A stretch of DNA of 64,000 nucleotides, taken from contig NZ_JARGZA010000015.1 in assembly GCF_030973515.1 (NCBI RefSeq), positions 1 to 64,000 of the forward strand, in the 5' to 3' direction. Position 1 is the first letter of the stretch. Each line of letters starts with the position of its first letter. This document shows, one piece after another, positions 34,801-43,106 of the stretch. The position numbers and the translations under genes were made by a program. Origin of the DNA: Jannaschia maritima (GTDB lineage Bacteria > Pseudomonadota > Alphaproteobacteria > Rhodobacterales > Rhodobacteraceae). The notes under the pieces were generated by a model. It saw nothing but the letters and a program-made list of their open reading frames with translations. It was not told the DNA's origin and did not search any database.

Positions 34801-37378
34801 ATTCCCCCTGGCCGTCGGTGATCGTGTTGCCGACCGTCTGGAAGCCACCGCCGTCCTGCTGCGCCAGCAGCCAGACCCGCGCGCCGGCGATGCCGGGTTC
34901 GGCGTCGTCGCGGTCGTTCCCGTTCTCGTCGCAGAAGTAACGACCGGAGATGGAGGCATCGCCCGGATCCACGATGCCCGCGTCGTTGTCCTCCGACCGC
35001 TGACCGACGCCCAGCGTGATCGTGTCGGTCCGTCCGGTCCCCTGGTCGGCATCGCTGTCGACGGTGTCGTCACCGCCGACGTCCTTGGCCACCAGGACCT
35101 TGCCGTCCACCCCCGTCGGGAACTGCACGGAATAGTCGTCGGCCTTCAGGCCCGTGAACTCATAGGTCCCGTCGGCGCCCGTGGTCGTGGTGCCGATCAC
35201 CTGACCCGCGTCGTCCAGCAGTCGCACCGTGACGCCGCCGACGTCCATGTCGCCCGCATCCTCGAACGCGTTGCCGTTGCTGTCCATGAAGACCTTGCCG
35301 GCCAGGGACGCGGTGCCCGCATCCTCGATGCCGCCATCGACATCGCGCTTGTCCTCGCCGGACGCTAGGTCGAACGCGTCGGTCCAACCGCTGCCGTCGG
35401 CACGTAGGTCGGTCACGTCGCTGTCGATCGTGTCGTCGCCACCCGCATCGGCATCGACGAAGGTCTTGCCCTCGCTGCCCGCCACGTCGTCGGGATCCTG
35501 GAACGACACGGTGTACCCCGTGCCGGGCGCGACGTTCGAGAACAGATAGTCGCCTTGCCCGTCCGTCGTGGTGCGCGCGACCTCCTGCCCGTCTTGCAGC
35601 AGGATGACGGTCGCACCGGCGACGCCCATGTCGCCCCCGTCCTGCACGTCGTTGTTGTTCGCGTCCATGAAGTAGGTGCCGCCGACGGACGCTGGCTGGA
35701 CCTCCCCCGGGACCCAGCACAGGTCGTCGACCGCGCCGGACCCGATGAGGTTCACCTGCAGCGAGACGACGTCCGCCCCGTTCAGCGCGATCGTCTGCGC
35801 GGAGTTGTTGCCCGCCGCGGGGATGTCCACCGTGCGGCTGGTGCCGTCCGCGAAGGTCAGCACGATGGAGCCGCCCGCCTCCTCGATGTCGAGGAGGACG
35901 AGGTCCACCACGTCGGACGGCGCATCGAAGTCGAACGTGATCGTGCCGCCCTGACCCGCATCGTCGGGATCGCTGGAATCGTTGTCCTCGGAGATGATGA
36001 CGACGTTGCCGCGACCATCGAAGGCGAGATCGTCGTCGCCACCCGTCGGATCGTCGGTGTCGAAGATCATCGCGTCGTTGCGCGCGTTGGACCCGTTGCG
36101 GTCCGCCGTGACCGTCAGGCCGTCGAACTGCGTGTTCACGACGGTGCCACGGTCGAGGTCGTTGAAGTCGATCGTGATGCAGTCGTCGCGCGGGGCGTCG
36201 TCCTCCTTCAGCGTGATCTTGTCGATCCGAACGAACTCGCCGCCGTCCTTCTTAGCCCACAGGACCAGCGTGTCGCCCTTGTTCAGGGCGATGTCCTGCA
36301 ACGTGAAGTCCGAGAAGCCGCCGTTGTCGCTGCCCCGTCCGTCGCCGTCCCGATCCAGTTCGATGGTGCCGACGACGTGGCCGTTCACCTTGACCATGAT
36401 TGTCGATTGGCCGTCACTTTCGTCCTGGGCGTGGACCGTCAGATCATAGGTGCCGTCGGGCCCGTCGAACTTGGTCTTCAGGTCGCCGCTCCCGGCCTTC
36501 AGCTTCACCAACTCCCCGCCGGATGCCTGGCTGCCATGCACGGCCTTAAAGTTGGACCGGTGCATGTCCTCCGCCTCGATGCAGATCATGACGGGGCCCT
36601 CGTCCACGTCCTTGACCTTGATCCACAGCGGCTTCTCGGTCGTGCCGCCCTTGCCGTCGGACACCGTGACCTTGACGTCGTAGATATTGTTGTGGCCCTC
36701 GTCGGTCGGGTTCTCGAAGTCCGGGGCGTCGCGGAACGACAGCTTGCCGGTGTGCTGGTCGATCGTGAACCTGTCCGCGTCGGCCCCGCCCGTGATGGCG
36801 TAGATCGGACGGTCGCCGTCGACATCGCTGGAGTTCAGGTCGCGCACCAACGTGGCGTTCTCGTGGACCCAGATCACCCCATCGGCGGGAACGTTGTCGA
36901 AGGTCGGCGCGCTGTTGGCGGGGATCGGGGTACCGTTCAGATGCGCATAGGAAACGCCGTGCGATCCGACCTCGTAGGTGGCGGCGACGGTCAGATGCGC
37001 ACCGGCAGGCGGAACCTGCCCATAGAACGTGAAGTAATCCAGACTCTTGCCGCCGGCGAGGTGATCCTCGATCTCGATCTCGATCATGTAATAGCAATTG
37101 CCGTCCGAATCGTGCAGAACGTGAAACCGATCGGCGTACATGTCGTGGTCGCGCCCGACCTTGTGCCCGTCGATATAAGCATCCTGCGACCAGTCGTCGG
37201 ATCGGCCGGACCGGTGGTTGTCCCCGTTGAGCTTGGAATCGTCGTCCCAGACGGACAATGTGACGCTCGGCTTGCCGGGCAGCTTGAACGTATCGCCGAC
37301 ACCGATGTTCGAACCGGTGAGCTTGTTGGTCAGGTCGGCTTCGCGAAACGCGGTGAAGCTTTGATAATGCTTGGTCAT
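31844..37378 (-). CDS. Giant multi-domain surface protein with SdrD B repeats and a thioester-domain-like region
   Basis: An 1844-residue acidic protein. In order: an N-terminal region without signal peptide (1-150); a cadherin-like module (about 155-258); an EAED carbohydrate-binding-like module (262-393); a further beta region (400-555); eight SdrD B/SpaA-type repeats of about 118-125 residues (562-1527), rich in Asp-Asn-Asp calcium motifs such as FMDNNDNATDDAGD; a cadherin/VCBS-like module (about 1540-1637); and a region with AYCLD (Cys1690) and VQFAIW (Gln1764), the pair that forms an internal thioester in Gram-positive TQXA adhesins. It ends PFDDYDCLC. Lack of a Sec signal or CTERM tail suggests type I secretion or another route. 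A role in attachment is likely. Stop at 31844 and a weak ribosome site before ATG 37378. Confidence 0.93.
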   Translation of the reverse strand: MTKHYQSFTAFREADLTNKLTGSNIGVGDTFKLPGKPSVTLSVWDDDSKLNGDNHRSGRSDDWSQDAYIDGHKVGRDHDMYADRFHVLHDSDGNCYYMIEIEIEDHLAGGKSLDYFTFYGQVPPAGAHLTVAATYEVGSHGVSYAHLNGTPIPANSAPTFDNVPADGVIWVHENATLVRDLNSSDVDGDRPIYAITGGADADRFTIDQHTGKLSFRDAPDFENPTDEGHNNIYDVKVTVSDGKGGTTEKPLWIKVKDVDEGPVMICIEAEDMHRSNFKAVHGSQASGGELVKLKAGSGDLKTKFDGPDGTYDLTVHAQDESDGQSTIMVKVNGHVVGTIELDRDGDGRGSDNGGFSDFTLQDIALNKGDTLVLWAKKDGGEFVRIDKITLKEDDAPRDDCITIDFNDLDRGTVVNTQFDGLTVTADRNGSNARNDAMIFDTDDPTGGDDDLAFDGRGNVVIISEDNDSSDPDDAGQGGTITFDFDAPSDVVDLVLLDIEEAGGSIVLTFADGTSRTVDIPAAGNNSAQTIALNGADVVSLQVNLIGSGAVDDLCWVPGEVQPASVGGTYFMDANNNDVQDGGDMGVAGATVILLQDGQEVARTTTDGQGDYLFSNVAPGTGYTVSFQDPDDVAGSEGKTFVDADAGGDDTIDSDVTDLRADGSGWTDAFDLASGEDKRDVDGGIEDAGTASLAGKVFMDSNGNAFEDAGDMDVGGVTVRLLDDAGQVIGTTTTGADGTYEFTGLKADDYSVQFPTGVDGKVLVAKDVGGDDTVDSDADQGTGRTDTITLGVGQRSEDNDAGIVDPGDASISGRYFCDENGNDRDDAEPGIAGARVWLLAQQDGGGFQTVGNTITDGQGEYSFAGLDAGRYVVRFEDPDDVNGAAGKDFVAADVGDDLSDSDVTNVGGAGNGNTAPFDLAIGEAKTDVDAGIADPGTASLAGKVFMDNDGDALEGAGDMDVPGVTVTLLDEAGIVVATTQTGSDGSYEFTGLDAGTYSVRFPTEVDGKVLVAKDAGDDTIDSDADRGTGTTDPITLSVGQRSEDNDAGIEDPGTASLAGKVFMDNNDNATDDAGDMGIGGVTVSLLDAAGNTVRTAQTDSDGSYEFTGLAAGDYRVAFPTDVDGKTLAAQDVGDDRFDSDADRGTGLTDTISLAIGQRSEDNDAGVRDPGTASLAGKVFMDNDKDDLDGAGDMGIRGVEVQLLDSDGAIVATTRTDQDGAYEFTGLDAGSYAVRFPTEVAGKGLVAKDVGGDDTIDSDADRGTGTTDPITLAIGERSEDNDAGVADPGTAEVGDLVFLDANGNGVFDAGDTGVGGVTVQLLDQDGDVVDTAQTDGSGAYRFTGLDAGVYSVRFVAPDGLEFTTQSNVAADATNDDSDAASVDGETGQFTLSIGESEQDIDAGLVRTDTGDAAVGDTVFLDENRDGVRNAGEAGVQGVEVKLLDSDGGVLSTTTTDGNGKYRFDSLDAGRYAVMFGTAAGLGFTTQSAAAPDAANDDSDASTADATLGMTDFFDLSIGEEELDIDAGLVALNQDPDLTDDEAMGCADEEIVADVLDNDGDRDGDTLTITGVAGQAIAEGQTVQTSAGTNVKLENGKLVIDAEDAYIALDIGESVVEDISYTVSDGRNGTATANLELTVKGDANDYDSLIDSFPNFVQFEVMGALADPDAFTVRIDAPSDERFDGISIENAYCLDFYEPIPLNDQYRAAVTSAEGAEGRGVLNAAATDARYVSSFNGQTARDNLDLVNWIVAQDFEGTGAYSGWDVQFAIWELTSNVRTERQTGLYTEADPDQVDEILALAAANEGYANAGDGGIVSVIFDPDPQRDGELEQPFIVGIPFDDYDCLC
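32800..35695 (-). repeat. Eight tandem repeats of about 350-375 bp within the giant gene
   Basis: The DNA repeats as well as the protein. For example, a block reading GTCCATGAA(C/G)ACCTTGCCGGC recurs near 33840, 34192, 34543 and 35281. The middle units (33500-34560) are most alike and spaced about 352 bp, equal to 117 codons, so unequal crossing-over could add or remove units without a frameshift. Confidence 0.85.
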
Positions 37379-38069
37379 GTCCGTCCGTCCGTTCGTTTTG
37401 TCTGCGCCTGATCGAACCCGCCGTCTTTATGGGCTTCGATCGCGATTGTGACGCCCCACGAAACGATCGGCCGCAAAGAGACCGACCGTAGCCTTGGAAT
37501 TGGCCCGGGGCGATGGATTCGTTCGACTGGATTGAGCTTGCTTCGGCATCGGCCGAAGAACCCGCAATTCGATGACGTATCGGGACGAAACGTCCGCCGC
37601 CGATCGGTCCTCGAGCGTCTGTCCCTCCGTTCCACCCTTCTGATCGACGACCGCAACCGTGATCGTCGAATTAGGTCGGTTGTTCCGACTCTCGAATTGC
37701 CCAACCGAAAGGGCTGGGAGAACGCCGCAATGGCCGTTTCGGAACCTCCGAGGCGACCGCCCCCGCACACCTCGACATCCGCCGGGTCGCATACGAGTTG
37801 ACGCTAAATAGCTTCAAACACCCGGCGGCGGTCAAGACATTAAGGTTTGCGGAAGTGAAAAATCATGCCGCAGAGTTAACGCAATGAGACGTTTCCAAAT
37901 TTTCCAAATAGGAAATACGTTTTCGGACAAACTATTACGGGCACGCAATTCGAAGAAGTCCGATCACGACCGCGCGCAGGCAAGAAGGGCGGGCGGCCCC
38001 GCCCGGCGGGCAGGTTAACGTTCCGGCCATGCGTTGCGGCCCGGGTTGCCGGGTCGTATAGCCCCCGTC
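37379..38069. other. Long gene-free upstream region of the giant gene, AT-richer than its surroundings
   Basis: About 690 bases between the start of the giant gene (leftward) and prfC (rightward). Frames open on both strands around 37430-37800 lack ribosome sites and codon bias, so I do not call them. From 37800 to 37960 the sequence is much richer in A and T than the rest of the window, as expected of a regulated promoter region or newly acquired DNA. Confidence 0.7.
37892..37917. promoter_or_regulatory. Candidate operator: tandem TTTCCAAAT plus an inverted half-site
   Basis: TTTCCAAAT occurs twice in tandem (37892-37900 and 37901-37909), and the second copy pairs with AGGAAAT to form TTTCC-AAATA-GGAAA (37901-37915). 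It lies in the AT-rich region between the giant surface-protein gene and prfC. This is a pattern seen in sequence; no known regulator is assigned. Confidence 0.4.
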
Positions 38070-39680
38070 ATGGACGACCTCCGCCCCAACAGATCGGCCC
38101 TGCCGTCCGAGATCGGTCGGCGGCGGACCTTCGCGATCATCTCGCACCCGGATGCGGGCAAGACGACGCTTACGGAGAAGTTCCTTCTGTACGGCGGCGC
38201 GATCCAGATGGCGGGCCAAGTCCGCGCGAAGGGTGAGGCGCGGCGGACACGGTCCGACTTCATGCAGATGGAGAAGGACCGCGGGATATCGGTCAGCGCA
38301 TCCGCGATGTCGTTCGATTACGCCGATTACCGCTTCAACCTGGTGGATACGCCCGGGCACAGCGACTTCTCGGAGGACACGTACCGGACCCTGACCGCCG
38401 TGGATGCCGCCGTCATGGTCATCGACGGCGCGAAGGGCGTCGAATCGCAGACCCGGAAGTTGTTCGAGGTGTGCCGCCTGCGCGACCTGCCGATCCTGAC
38501 CTTCTGCAACAAGATGGATCGCGAAAGCCGCGACGTCTTCGAGATCGTGGACGAGATACAGGAGAACCTGGCCATCGACGTCACGCCCGCCTCCTGGCCC
38601 ATCGGCCGGGGGCGCGACTTCCTCGGCTGCTACGACCTGATCCGCGACCGCCTGGAGTTGATGGACCGCGCCGACCGCAACAGGGTGGCCGAAACGGTGA
38701 AGCTGTCCGGCCTGGACGACCCGGCGTTGGCCGACCACGTTCCGGCCGAACTGCTGGACACCCTGCGCGAGGAGGTCGAGATGGCGCGCGCGCTGCTGCC
38801 CGCGTTCGACGCCGGCGCGTTCCTCGAAGGGTCGCTGACGCCGATCTGGTTCGGTTCCGCCATCAACAGCTTCGGGGTACGCGAGCTGATGGCGGGCATC
38901 GCCGAGTACGGCCCCCCGCCACAGCCCCAGCGGGCGGAACCACGACAGGTCGCGCCGGAGGAGACGAAGGTTTCGGGCTTCGTGTTCAAGGTCCAGGCGA
39001 ACATGGATCCGAAGCATCGCGACCGGGTCGCCTTCGTCCGCCTCGCCTCCGGCCATTTCGAACGCGGCATGAAGCTGACGCATGTGCGATCGAAGAAGCC
39101 GATGGCCGTGTCCAACCCGGTCATGTTCCTCGCCTCCGACCGCGAACTGGCGGAGGAAGGCTGGGCGGGCGACATCATCGGCATTCCGAACCACGGCCAG
39201 TTGCGGATCGGCGACGCCTTGACGGAGGGGGAGGCCTTGCGCTTCACCGGCATCCCGTCCTTCGCGCCCGAACTGCTGCAGACCTGCCGCGCGGGCGACC
39301 CGATGAAGGCGAAGCACTTGGACAAGGCCCTGATGCAGTTCGCCGAGGAGGGTGCCGCCAAGGTGTTCAAGCCGGCGATCGGGTCGGGTCACGTCGTGGG
39401 CGTGGTGGGCGCCCTGCAGTTCGAGGTCCTGGCCAGCCGGATCGAGATGGAATACGGCCTGCCCGTCCGGTTCGAACCGTCGCAGTTCACGTCGGCCCGC
39501 TGGCTGTCGGGACCGGATGCGGCCGTCGACGCGGTGATCCAGAAGAACAAGCAGCACATCGCGCACGACAACGACGGCGATCCGGTCTTCCTGACGCGCC
39601 TGCAATGGGACATCGACCGGATCGAACGGGACCACCCCAACGTGACGCTGAGCGCCACGAAGGAGATGATGGTCGCCTGA
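38070..39680 (+). CDS. prfC: Peptide chain release factor 3
   Basis: RF3 is the GTPase that recycles RF1/RF2 from the ribosome after termination. The 536-residue protein has G-domain motifs HPDAGKTT (about 26-33), DTPGHSDF and FCNKMD, followed by the beta-barrel domains and the RF3-type C-terminus (GALQFEVLASRIEMEYGLPVRFEP). RTRSDFMQMEKDRGISVS is the switch region typical of RF3 rather than EF-G. ATG 38070 is chosen to match the family N-terminus; longer starts are not supported. It stands alone. Confidence 0.96.
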   Translation: MDDLRPNRSALPSEIGRRRTFAIISHPDAGKTTLTEKFLLYGGAIQMAGQVRAKGEARRTRSDFMQMEKDRGISVSASAMSFDYADYRFNLVDTPGHSDFSEDTYRTLTAVDAAVMVIDGAKGVESQTRKLFEVCRLRDLPILTFCNKMDRESRDVFEIVDEIQENLAIDVTPASWPIGRGRDFLGCYDLIRDRLELMDRADRNRVAETVKLSGLDDPALADHVPAELLDTLREEVEMARALLPAFDAGAFLEGSLTPIWFGSAINSFGVRELMAGIAEYGPPPQPQRAEPRQVAPEETKVSGFVFKVQANMDPKHRDRVAFVRLASGHFERGMKLTHVRSKKPMAVSNPVMFLASDRELAEEGWAGDIIGIPNHGQLRIGDALTEGEALRFTGIPSFAPELLQTCRAGDPMKAKHLDKALMQFAEEGAAKVFKPAIGSGHVVGVVGALQFEVLASRIEMEYGLPVRFEPSQFTSARWLSGPDAAVDAVIQKNKQHIAHDNDGDPVFLTRLQWDIDRIERDHPNVTLSATKEMMVA

Positions 39681-39797
39681 TCCCCGGATCGCCGTGTGAG
39701 CGGCGTGCCGCACGCGGCGCGGCCGGGTCCGGCGGCCACTTGAGCATCCGATCCGTTCGCGGCAGAACCCTGCCGGAGGATGGACAGGGGACGGATC

Positions 39798-40235
39798 ATG
39801 CACAGACTGACACTCGCACCGCTGGCGGCCGGGCTCGCGCTGCCCGCGGCGGCCGACGGGCAGGCCGACGCGGCCTGGGACCTGCTGTCGCGCATCGAGC
39901 GCACGGAGGTCGTGACCGACGACAGCTATGCCGTGCTCAAGCGCTTCCCGCCCGAGATCGCGGACGGCGCGGACGTCTTCGAGATCTCGGGCTTCCTGGT
40001 TCCCATGGGCTTCGGTGCCGAGACGACGGACTTCATGCTGATCCCCGAGGCCGGCATGTGCCCCTTCTGCGGCTCGTCGGATCACGGCCTGGCCATCCAG
40101 GTGGCGATGGCCGACCCCCTGCCCGCGGTGGAGGGGGAATCGCGCGTGACGCTGCGCGGTGCGCTGCACGCCGTGACGGACCCGCAGACGTTCCAGTCGG
40201 TGGTGATGACGGATGCGGTGACGGTCGGGGGCTGA
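39798..40235 (+). CDS. DUF3299-like exported protein with a CPFC motif
   Basis: A 145-residue protein with a short signal peptide (residues 1-20, LAPLAAGLALPAAADG). The body follows the pattern of DUF3299-type proteins: a beta-rich domain with EISGFLVPMGFG and a MCPFCGSSDHGL motif that may bind a metal. The family is often linked to lipoprotein export or copper and nitrous-oxide genes, but none is near. An AGGGGACGG site lies before the ATG. It is followed closely by the next gene, so the two may be co-transcribed. Confidence 0.75.
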   Translation: MHRLTLAPLAAGLALPAAADGQADAAWDLLSRIERTEVVTDDSYAVLKRFPPEIADGADVFEISGFLVPMGFGAETTDFMLIPEAGMCPFCGSSDHGLAIQVAMADPLPAVEGESRVTLRGALHAVTDPQTFQSVVMTDAVTVGG

Positions 40236-40281
40236 CCTGCCCCGCCCGAACCGGGTCCTGCCGGACGGAACCTTCGCCGCC

Positions 40282-40863
40282 ATGGCGGAACGCGGGGGCA
40301 TGCTGGGCAACCGCGGCGTGCTGCACGACGACCGGGGCCGCCTGACGTCGCGCCGGTGGGCGCACCGGGCCTGGGTCTGCTGCGTCCTGTCGTTCAAGGG
40401 CCGGCGGCGGCGCATCATGGCGCCGCGCCGATACACCGAGCTGTTCTTCCTGGACGAGGCCGTGGCCCTGGCCGCGGGGCACCGTCCCTGCGGGGAATGC
40501 CGCCGCGCCGCATACCGATCGTGGGCCGACGCCTGGAGCGCGGCCTTCGGCGCCTGGCCCGGCCCCGCGGCGGCCGATGCGGCGCTGCACGCCGCCCGCG
40601 CGGTTCCCGGCGCCCGGCGCTTGCGCACGTGGCGGACGGACGACGCGGGCGCCCTTCCGGCGGGGACGTTCCTGCGGGGGCACGACGCCGCGTTCCTTCT
40701 GCTGCGTCCGGACGATGCCGTCCCCCATGGCCCCGCCGGGTACGCCCCGCCGGTCCCGCGCCCCAGGGGTCCCGCAACGGTCCTGACCCCCCGTCCCATG
40801 GTCGCGGTGATCGCCGCCGGCTATGCCCCCTGGACCGACCCGTCCGCCGATGCGTTGACGTAG
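40282..40863 (+). CDS. Conserved hypothetical protein with GHRPCGECRRA motif
   Basis: About 193 residues from the first ATG. I recall relatives in alphaproteobacteria sharing NRGVLHD, WVCCVLSFKGRRRRIM, YTELFFLDEA and GHRPCGECRR; no function is known. The Cys-x-x-Cys could bind zinc. The family N-terminus (NRVLPDG) is encoded upstream of ATG 40282 in frame (from about 40246), but no ATG, GTG or TTG precedes it before a stop at 40219-40221. CTG 40237 might be used. A functional start is therefore uncertain. Confidence 0.75.
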   Translation: MAERGGMLGNRGVLHDDRGRLTSRRWAHRAWVCCVLSFKGRRRRIMAPRRYTELFFLDEAVALAAGHRPCGECRRAAYRSWADAWSAAFGAWPGPAAADAALHAARAVPGARRLRTWRTDDAGALPAGTFLRGHDAAFLLLRPDDAVPHGPAGYAPPVPRPRGPATVLTPRPMVAVIAAGYAPWTDPSADALT

Positions 40864-40984
40864 CCATCGCCAACCTCTACATGGCGACACGCCCACGTGG
40901 TGGGTGCGACGATCGACGCGGGACGCGCAGCACACCGGCGTCCCATCACCCAGGCGGCCCGATGCCGCCCAGTAATGGACGCAC

Positions 40985-42463
40985 ATGACGAAGTTCACCG
41001 ATCTGGGCCTCGGCCCCAAGGTCCTGAAGGCCGTGGAGGCCGCGGGCTACGACACCCCCACCCCGATCCAGGCGGGCGCCATACCCCCTGCCCTGGAAGG
41101 CCGCGACGTCCTGGGCATCGCGCAGACCGGCACGGGCAAGACCGCCAGCTTCACGCTGCCGATGATCACCATGCTGTCGAAGGGACGCGCGCGGGCGCGC
41201 ATGCCGCGCAGCCTGGTCCTGGCGCCCACGCGCGAGCTGGCCGCCCAGGTGGCGGAGAATTTCGACACCTATGCCCAGGGATCGAAGCTGACGAAGGCGC
41301 TGTTGATCGGCGGCGTGTCCTTCAAGGAGCAGGAGCAGCTGATCGACCGCGGCGTCGACGTTCTGATCGCCACGCCCGGCCGTCTGCTGGACCATTTCGA
41401 GCGGGGCAAGCTGTTGCTGACCGGCGTGCAGGTCATGGTCGTGGACGAAGCCGACCGCATGCTGGACATGGGGTTCATCCCCGACATCGAGCGCATCTTC
41501 GAGCTGACGCCCTTCACGCGGCAGACCCTGTTCTTCTCCGCCACCATGGCGCCCGAGATCGAGCGGATCACCAACAAGTTCCTGTCCAACCCCGAGAAGA
41601 TCGAGGTCGAGCGTCAGAACACGACGTCCGAGACGATCACGCAGATCCTGGTCAAGCACACGCCGAAGCGCCGCGACATGTCGGCGAAGGACAAGCGCGA
41701 GATCCTGCGCGCCATCATCGAGCGCGACGCCGAAGCCTGCAAGAACGCCATCGTCTTCTGCAACCGCAAGGTCGAGGTCGACGTGGTCGCCAAGTCGATG
41801 AAGAAGCACGGGCTGGACGCGGCACCCATCCACGGGGACCTGGACCAGTCGCAGCGCACGGCGACGTTGAACGCGTTCCGCGACGGGTCGCTGCGCTTCC
41901 TGGTGGCGTCCGACGTCGCCGCGCGGGGCCTGGACATCCCGGACGTCAGCCACGTGTTCAACTTCGACGTTCCCAGCCATTCGGAGGACTACGTCCATCG
42001 CATCGGCCGCACGGGGCGGGCGGGCAAGACGGGCGTGGCCTATACCATCGCGGTGCCGTCGGACGAGAAGTACCTGGACGGAATCGAACGCCTGATCGGC
42101 AAGCCCATCCCCGAAGGCGACAACCCGTGGACCCCGCCGGGCCGCCGGGGCGACGACGCCCAGGAGAAGGAAGCGGCGGAGGACGACAAGCCCAAGCGCA
42201 CGTCGCGCAGCCGGTCGCGCAGCCGCAAGTCCGAGGACCCGCAGCAGGCCGCCCCCGAGACGAACGCCCCGGACGCGGAGGCGGAGGTGCGGGACGCCGA
42301 GCCGGCACGCGACGCGCGCGGTGGCCGCCGGTCCCGCCGGGGCGGCGGGGACGACCGGGGCCGCGGCGGCCGGGACGACGGTCCGCGCGTGAAGGGTCTG
42401 GGCGATCACGTCCCCAGCTTCATAGAGATGTCGTTCGAGGATCGGCTGTCCGAAGCGGGCTGA
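40985..42463 (+). CDS. DEAD-box ATP-dependent RNA helicase (RhlE-like)
   Basis: A 492-residue helicase that unwinds RNA duplexes, for example in ribosome assembly or mRNA decay. Motifs in order: the Q motif with TPTPIQ (24-29), AQTGTGKT (Walker A), PTRELAAQ, VVDEADRM (DEAD box), SAT, and HRIGRTGRAG. The C-terminal 100 residues are Arg/Ser/Glu-rich and disordered (SRSRSRSRKSED, then GGRRSRRGGG), a non-specific RNA-binding tail common in RhlE proteins. It pairs functionally with RNase J downstream, though about 1 kb of repeat DNA and opposite orientation separate them. Confidence 0.94.
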   Translation: MTKFTDLGLGPKVLKAVEAAGYDTPTPIQAGAIPPALEGRDVLGIAQTGTGKTASFTLPMITMLSKGRARARMPRSLVLAPTRELAAQVAENFDTYAQGSKLTKALLIGGVSFKEQEQLIDRGVDVLIATPGRLLDHFERGKLLLTGVQVMVVDEADRMLDMGFIPDIERIFELTPFTRQTLFFSATMAPEIERITNKFLSNPEKIEVERQNTTSETITQILVKHTPKRRDMSAKDKREILRAIIERDAEACKNAIVFCNRKVEVDVVAKSMKKHGLDAAPIHGDLDQSQRTATLNAFRDGSLRFLVASDVAARGLDIPDVSHVFNFDVPSHSEDYVHRIGRTGRAGKTGVAYTIAVPSDEKYLDGIERLIGKPIPEGDNPWTPPGRRGDDAQEKEAAEDDKPKRTSRSRSRSRKSEDPQQAAPETNAPDAEAEVRDAEPARDARGGRRSRRGGGDDRGRGGRDDGPRVKGLGDHVPSFIEMSFEDRLSEAG

Positions 42464-42617
42464 CCGCCGGGGCGCGCGCCTCCCTTACGGGACAGGCGTC
42501 ACGAAGCGAGCCACCGTGTCGTCGGACAGGCCCGGAAGGCATGGCGGTGCCCGATCGGTCGGCCGACGCATATCGTCGAAGGGCCTGGCGGGGCATAGGC
42601 CATCGATCGGTTCGCCG

Positions 42618-42639
42618 CCGCGGTTCGGCGCGGTTTTTT
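42618..42639 (+). terminator. Intrinsic terminator downstream of the helicase
   Basis: CCGCG (42618-42622) pairs with CGCGG (42629-42633), directly followed by a T6 run (42634-42639). It is the clearest rho-independent terminator in the window, about 155 bases after the helicase stop. Confidence 0.6.
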
Positions 42640-42795
42640 GATTGCGTTGTTCATGGGGCTTGTATGGGGCCGAGCGGGGTTCGGTGGGGTGGCCGAATAG
42701 GCCGGATTTTACCTGTCGGGATTCCGTGAGCGAAAACAACGGTGTTGCGGGGGTGCGTCGGATGCGACGCATCCCGGATCGCGGCAGGTCGTCGC

Positions 42796-42990
42796 ATGCA
42801 CCCCCCGTACACCCCCCGTGCACCCCCCGTGCATACCGGGGGGCACATAGGGCACCGCGCGTTGCGTGGGTCTTGCCGTGCGGGGCCGTTCCGTGCGGGG
42901 GGTGGTCCGGCGGTCCGCCCGGGCGGCCCGCGCTGCGGACCTCGGAACGGTCCCCCGGACCGTCCCGTCCCTGCGGGACCGGTCCTTCGC
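42796..42990 (-). repeat. Interspersed intergenic repeat, copy 2 (inverted relative to copy 1)
   Basis: Read on the minus strand, it shows the same order of blocks as 13833-13975, with an extra stretch of about 58 bases in the middle. The tandem end appears here as C6 runs at 42801, 42812 and 42823, with a matching G6 at 42838-42843. In copy 1 the pairing run is on the other side of the tandem units. The conserved blocks are 15-41 bases and identical between copies. Confidence 0.8.
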
Positions 42991-43106
42991 CCACGTGCAT
43001 GCAAGGGGCCGACGAGGCGCTGCCCCGCACCCGGGGACTTGTCGTGTGTTGGCGTTCCGGGGCGGCGGGGTGGTTCCTGGAGCGGTCGGGTTCGCCCCCT
43101 CCCCAT

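Noticed and set aside
31754-35368. A 1204-residue open frame on the plus strand opposite the giant gene
   Set aside because: It mirrors the Asp/Val-rich SdrD repeats on the opposite strand and has no ribosome site or family similarity. The minus-strand protein has clear repeat and domain motifs.
37427-37801. Overlapping open frames on both strands in the region upstream of the giant gene
   Set aside because: They have no ribosome site, no family motif and mixed codon use; the sequence is better explained as regulatory DNA.
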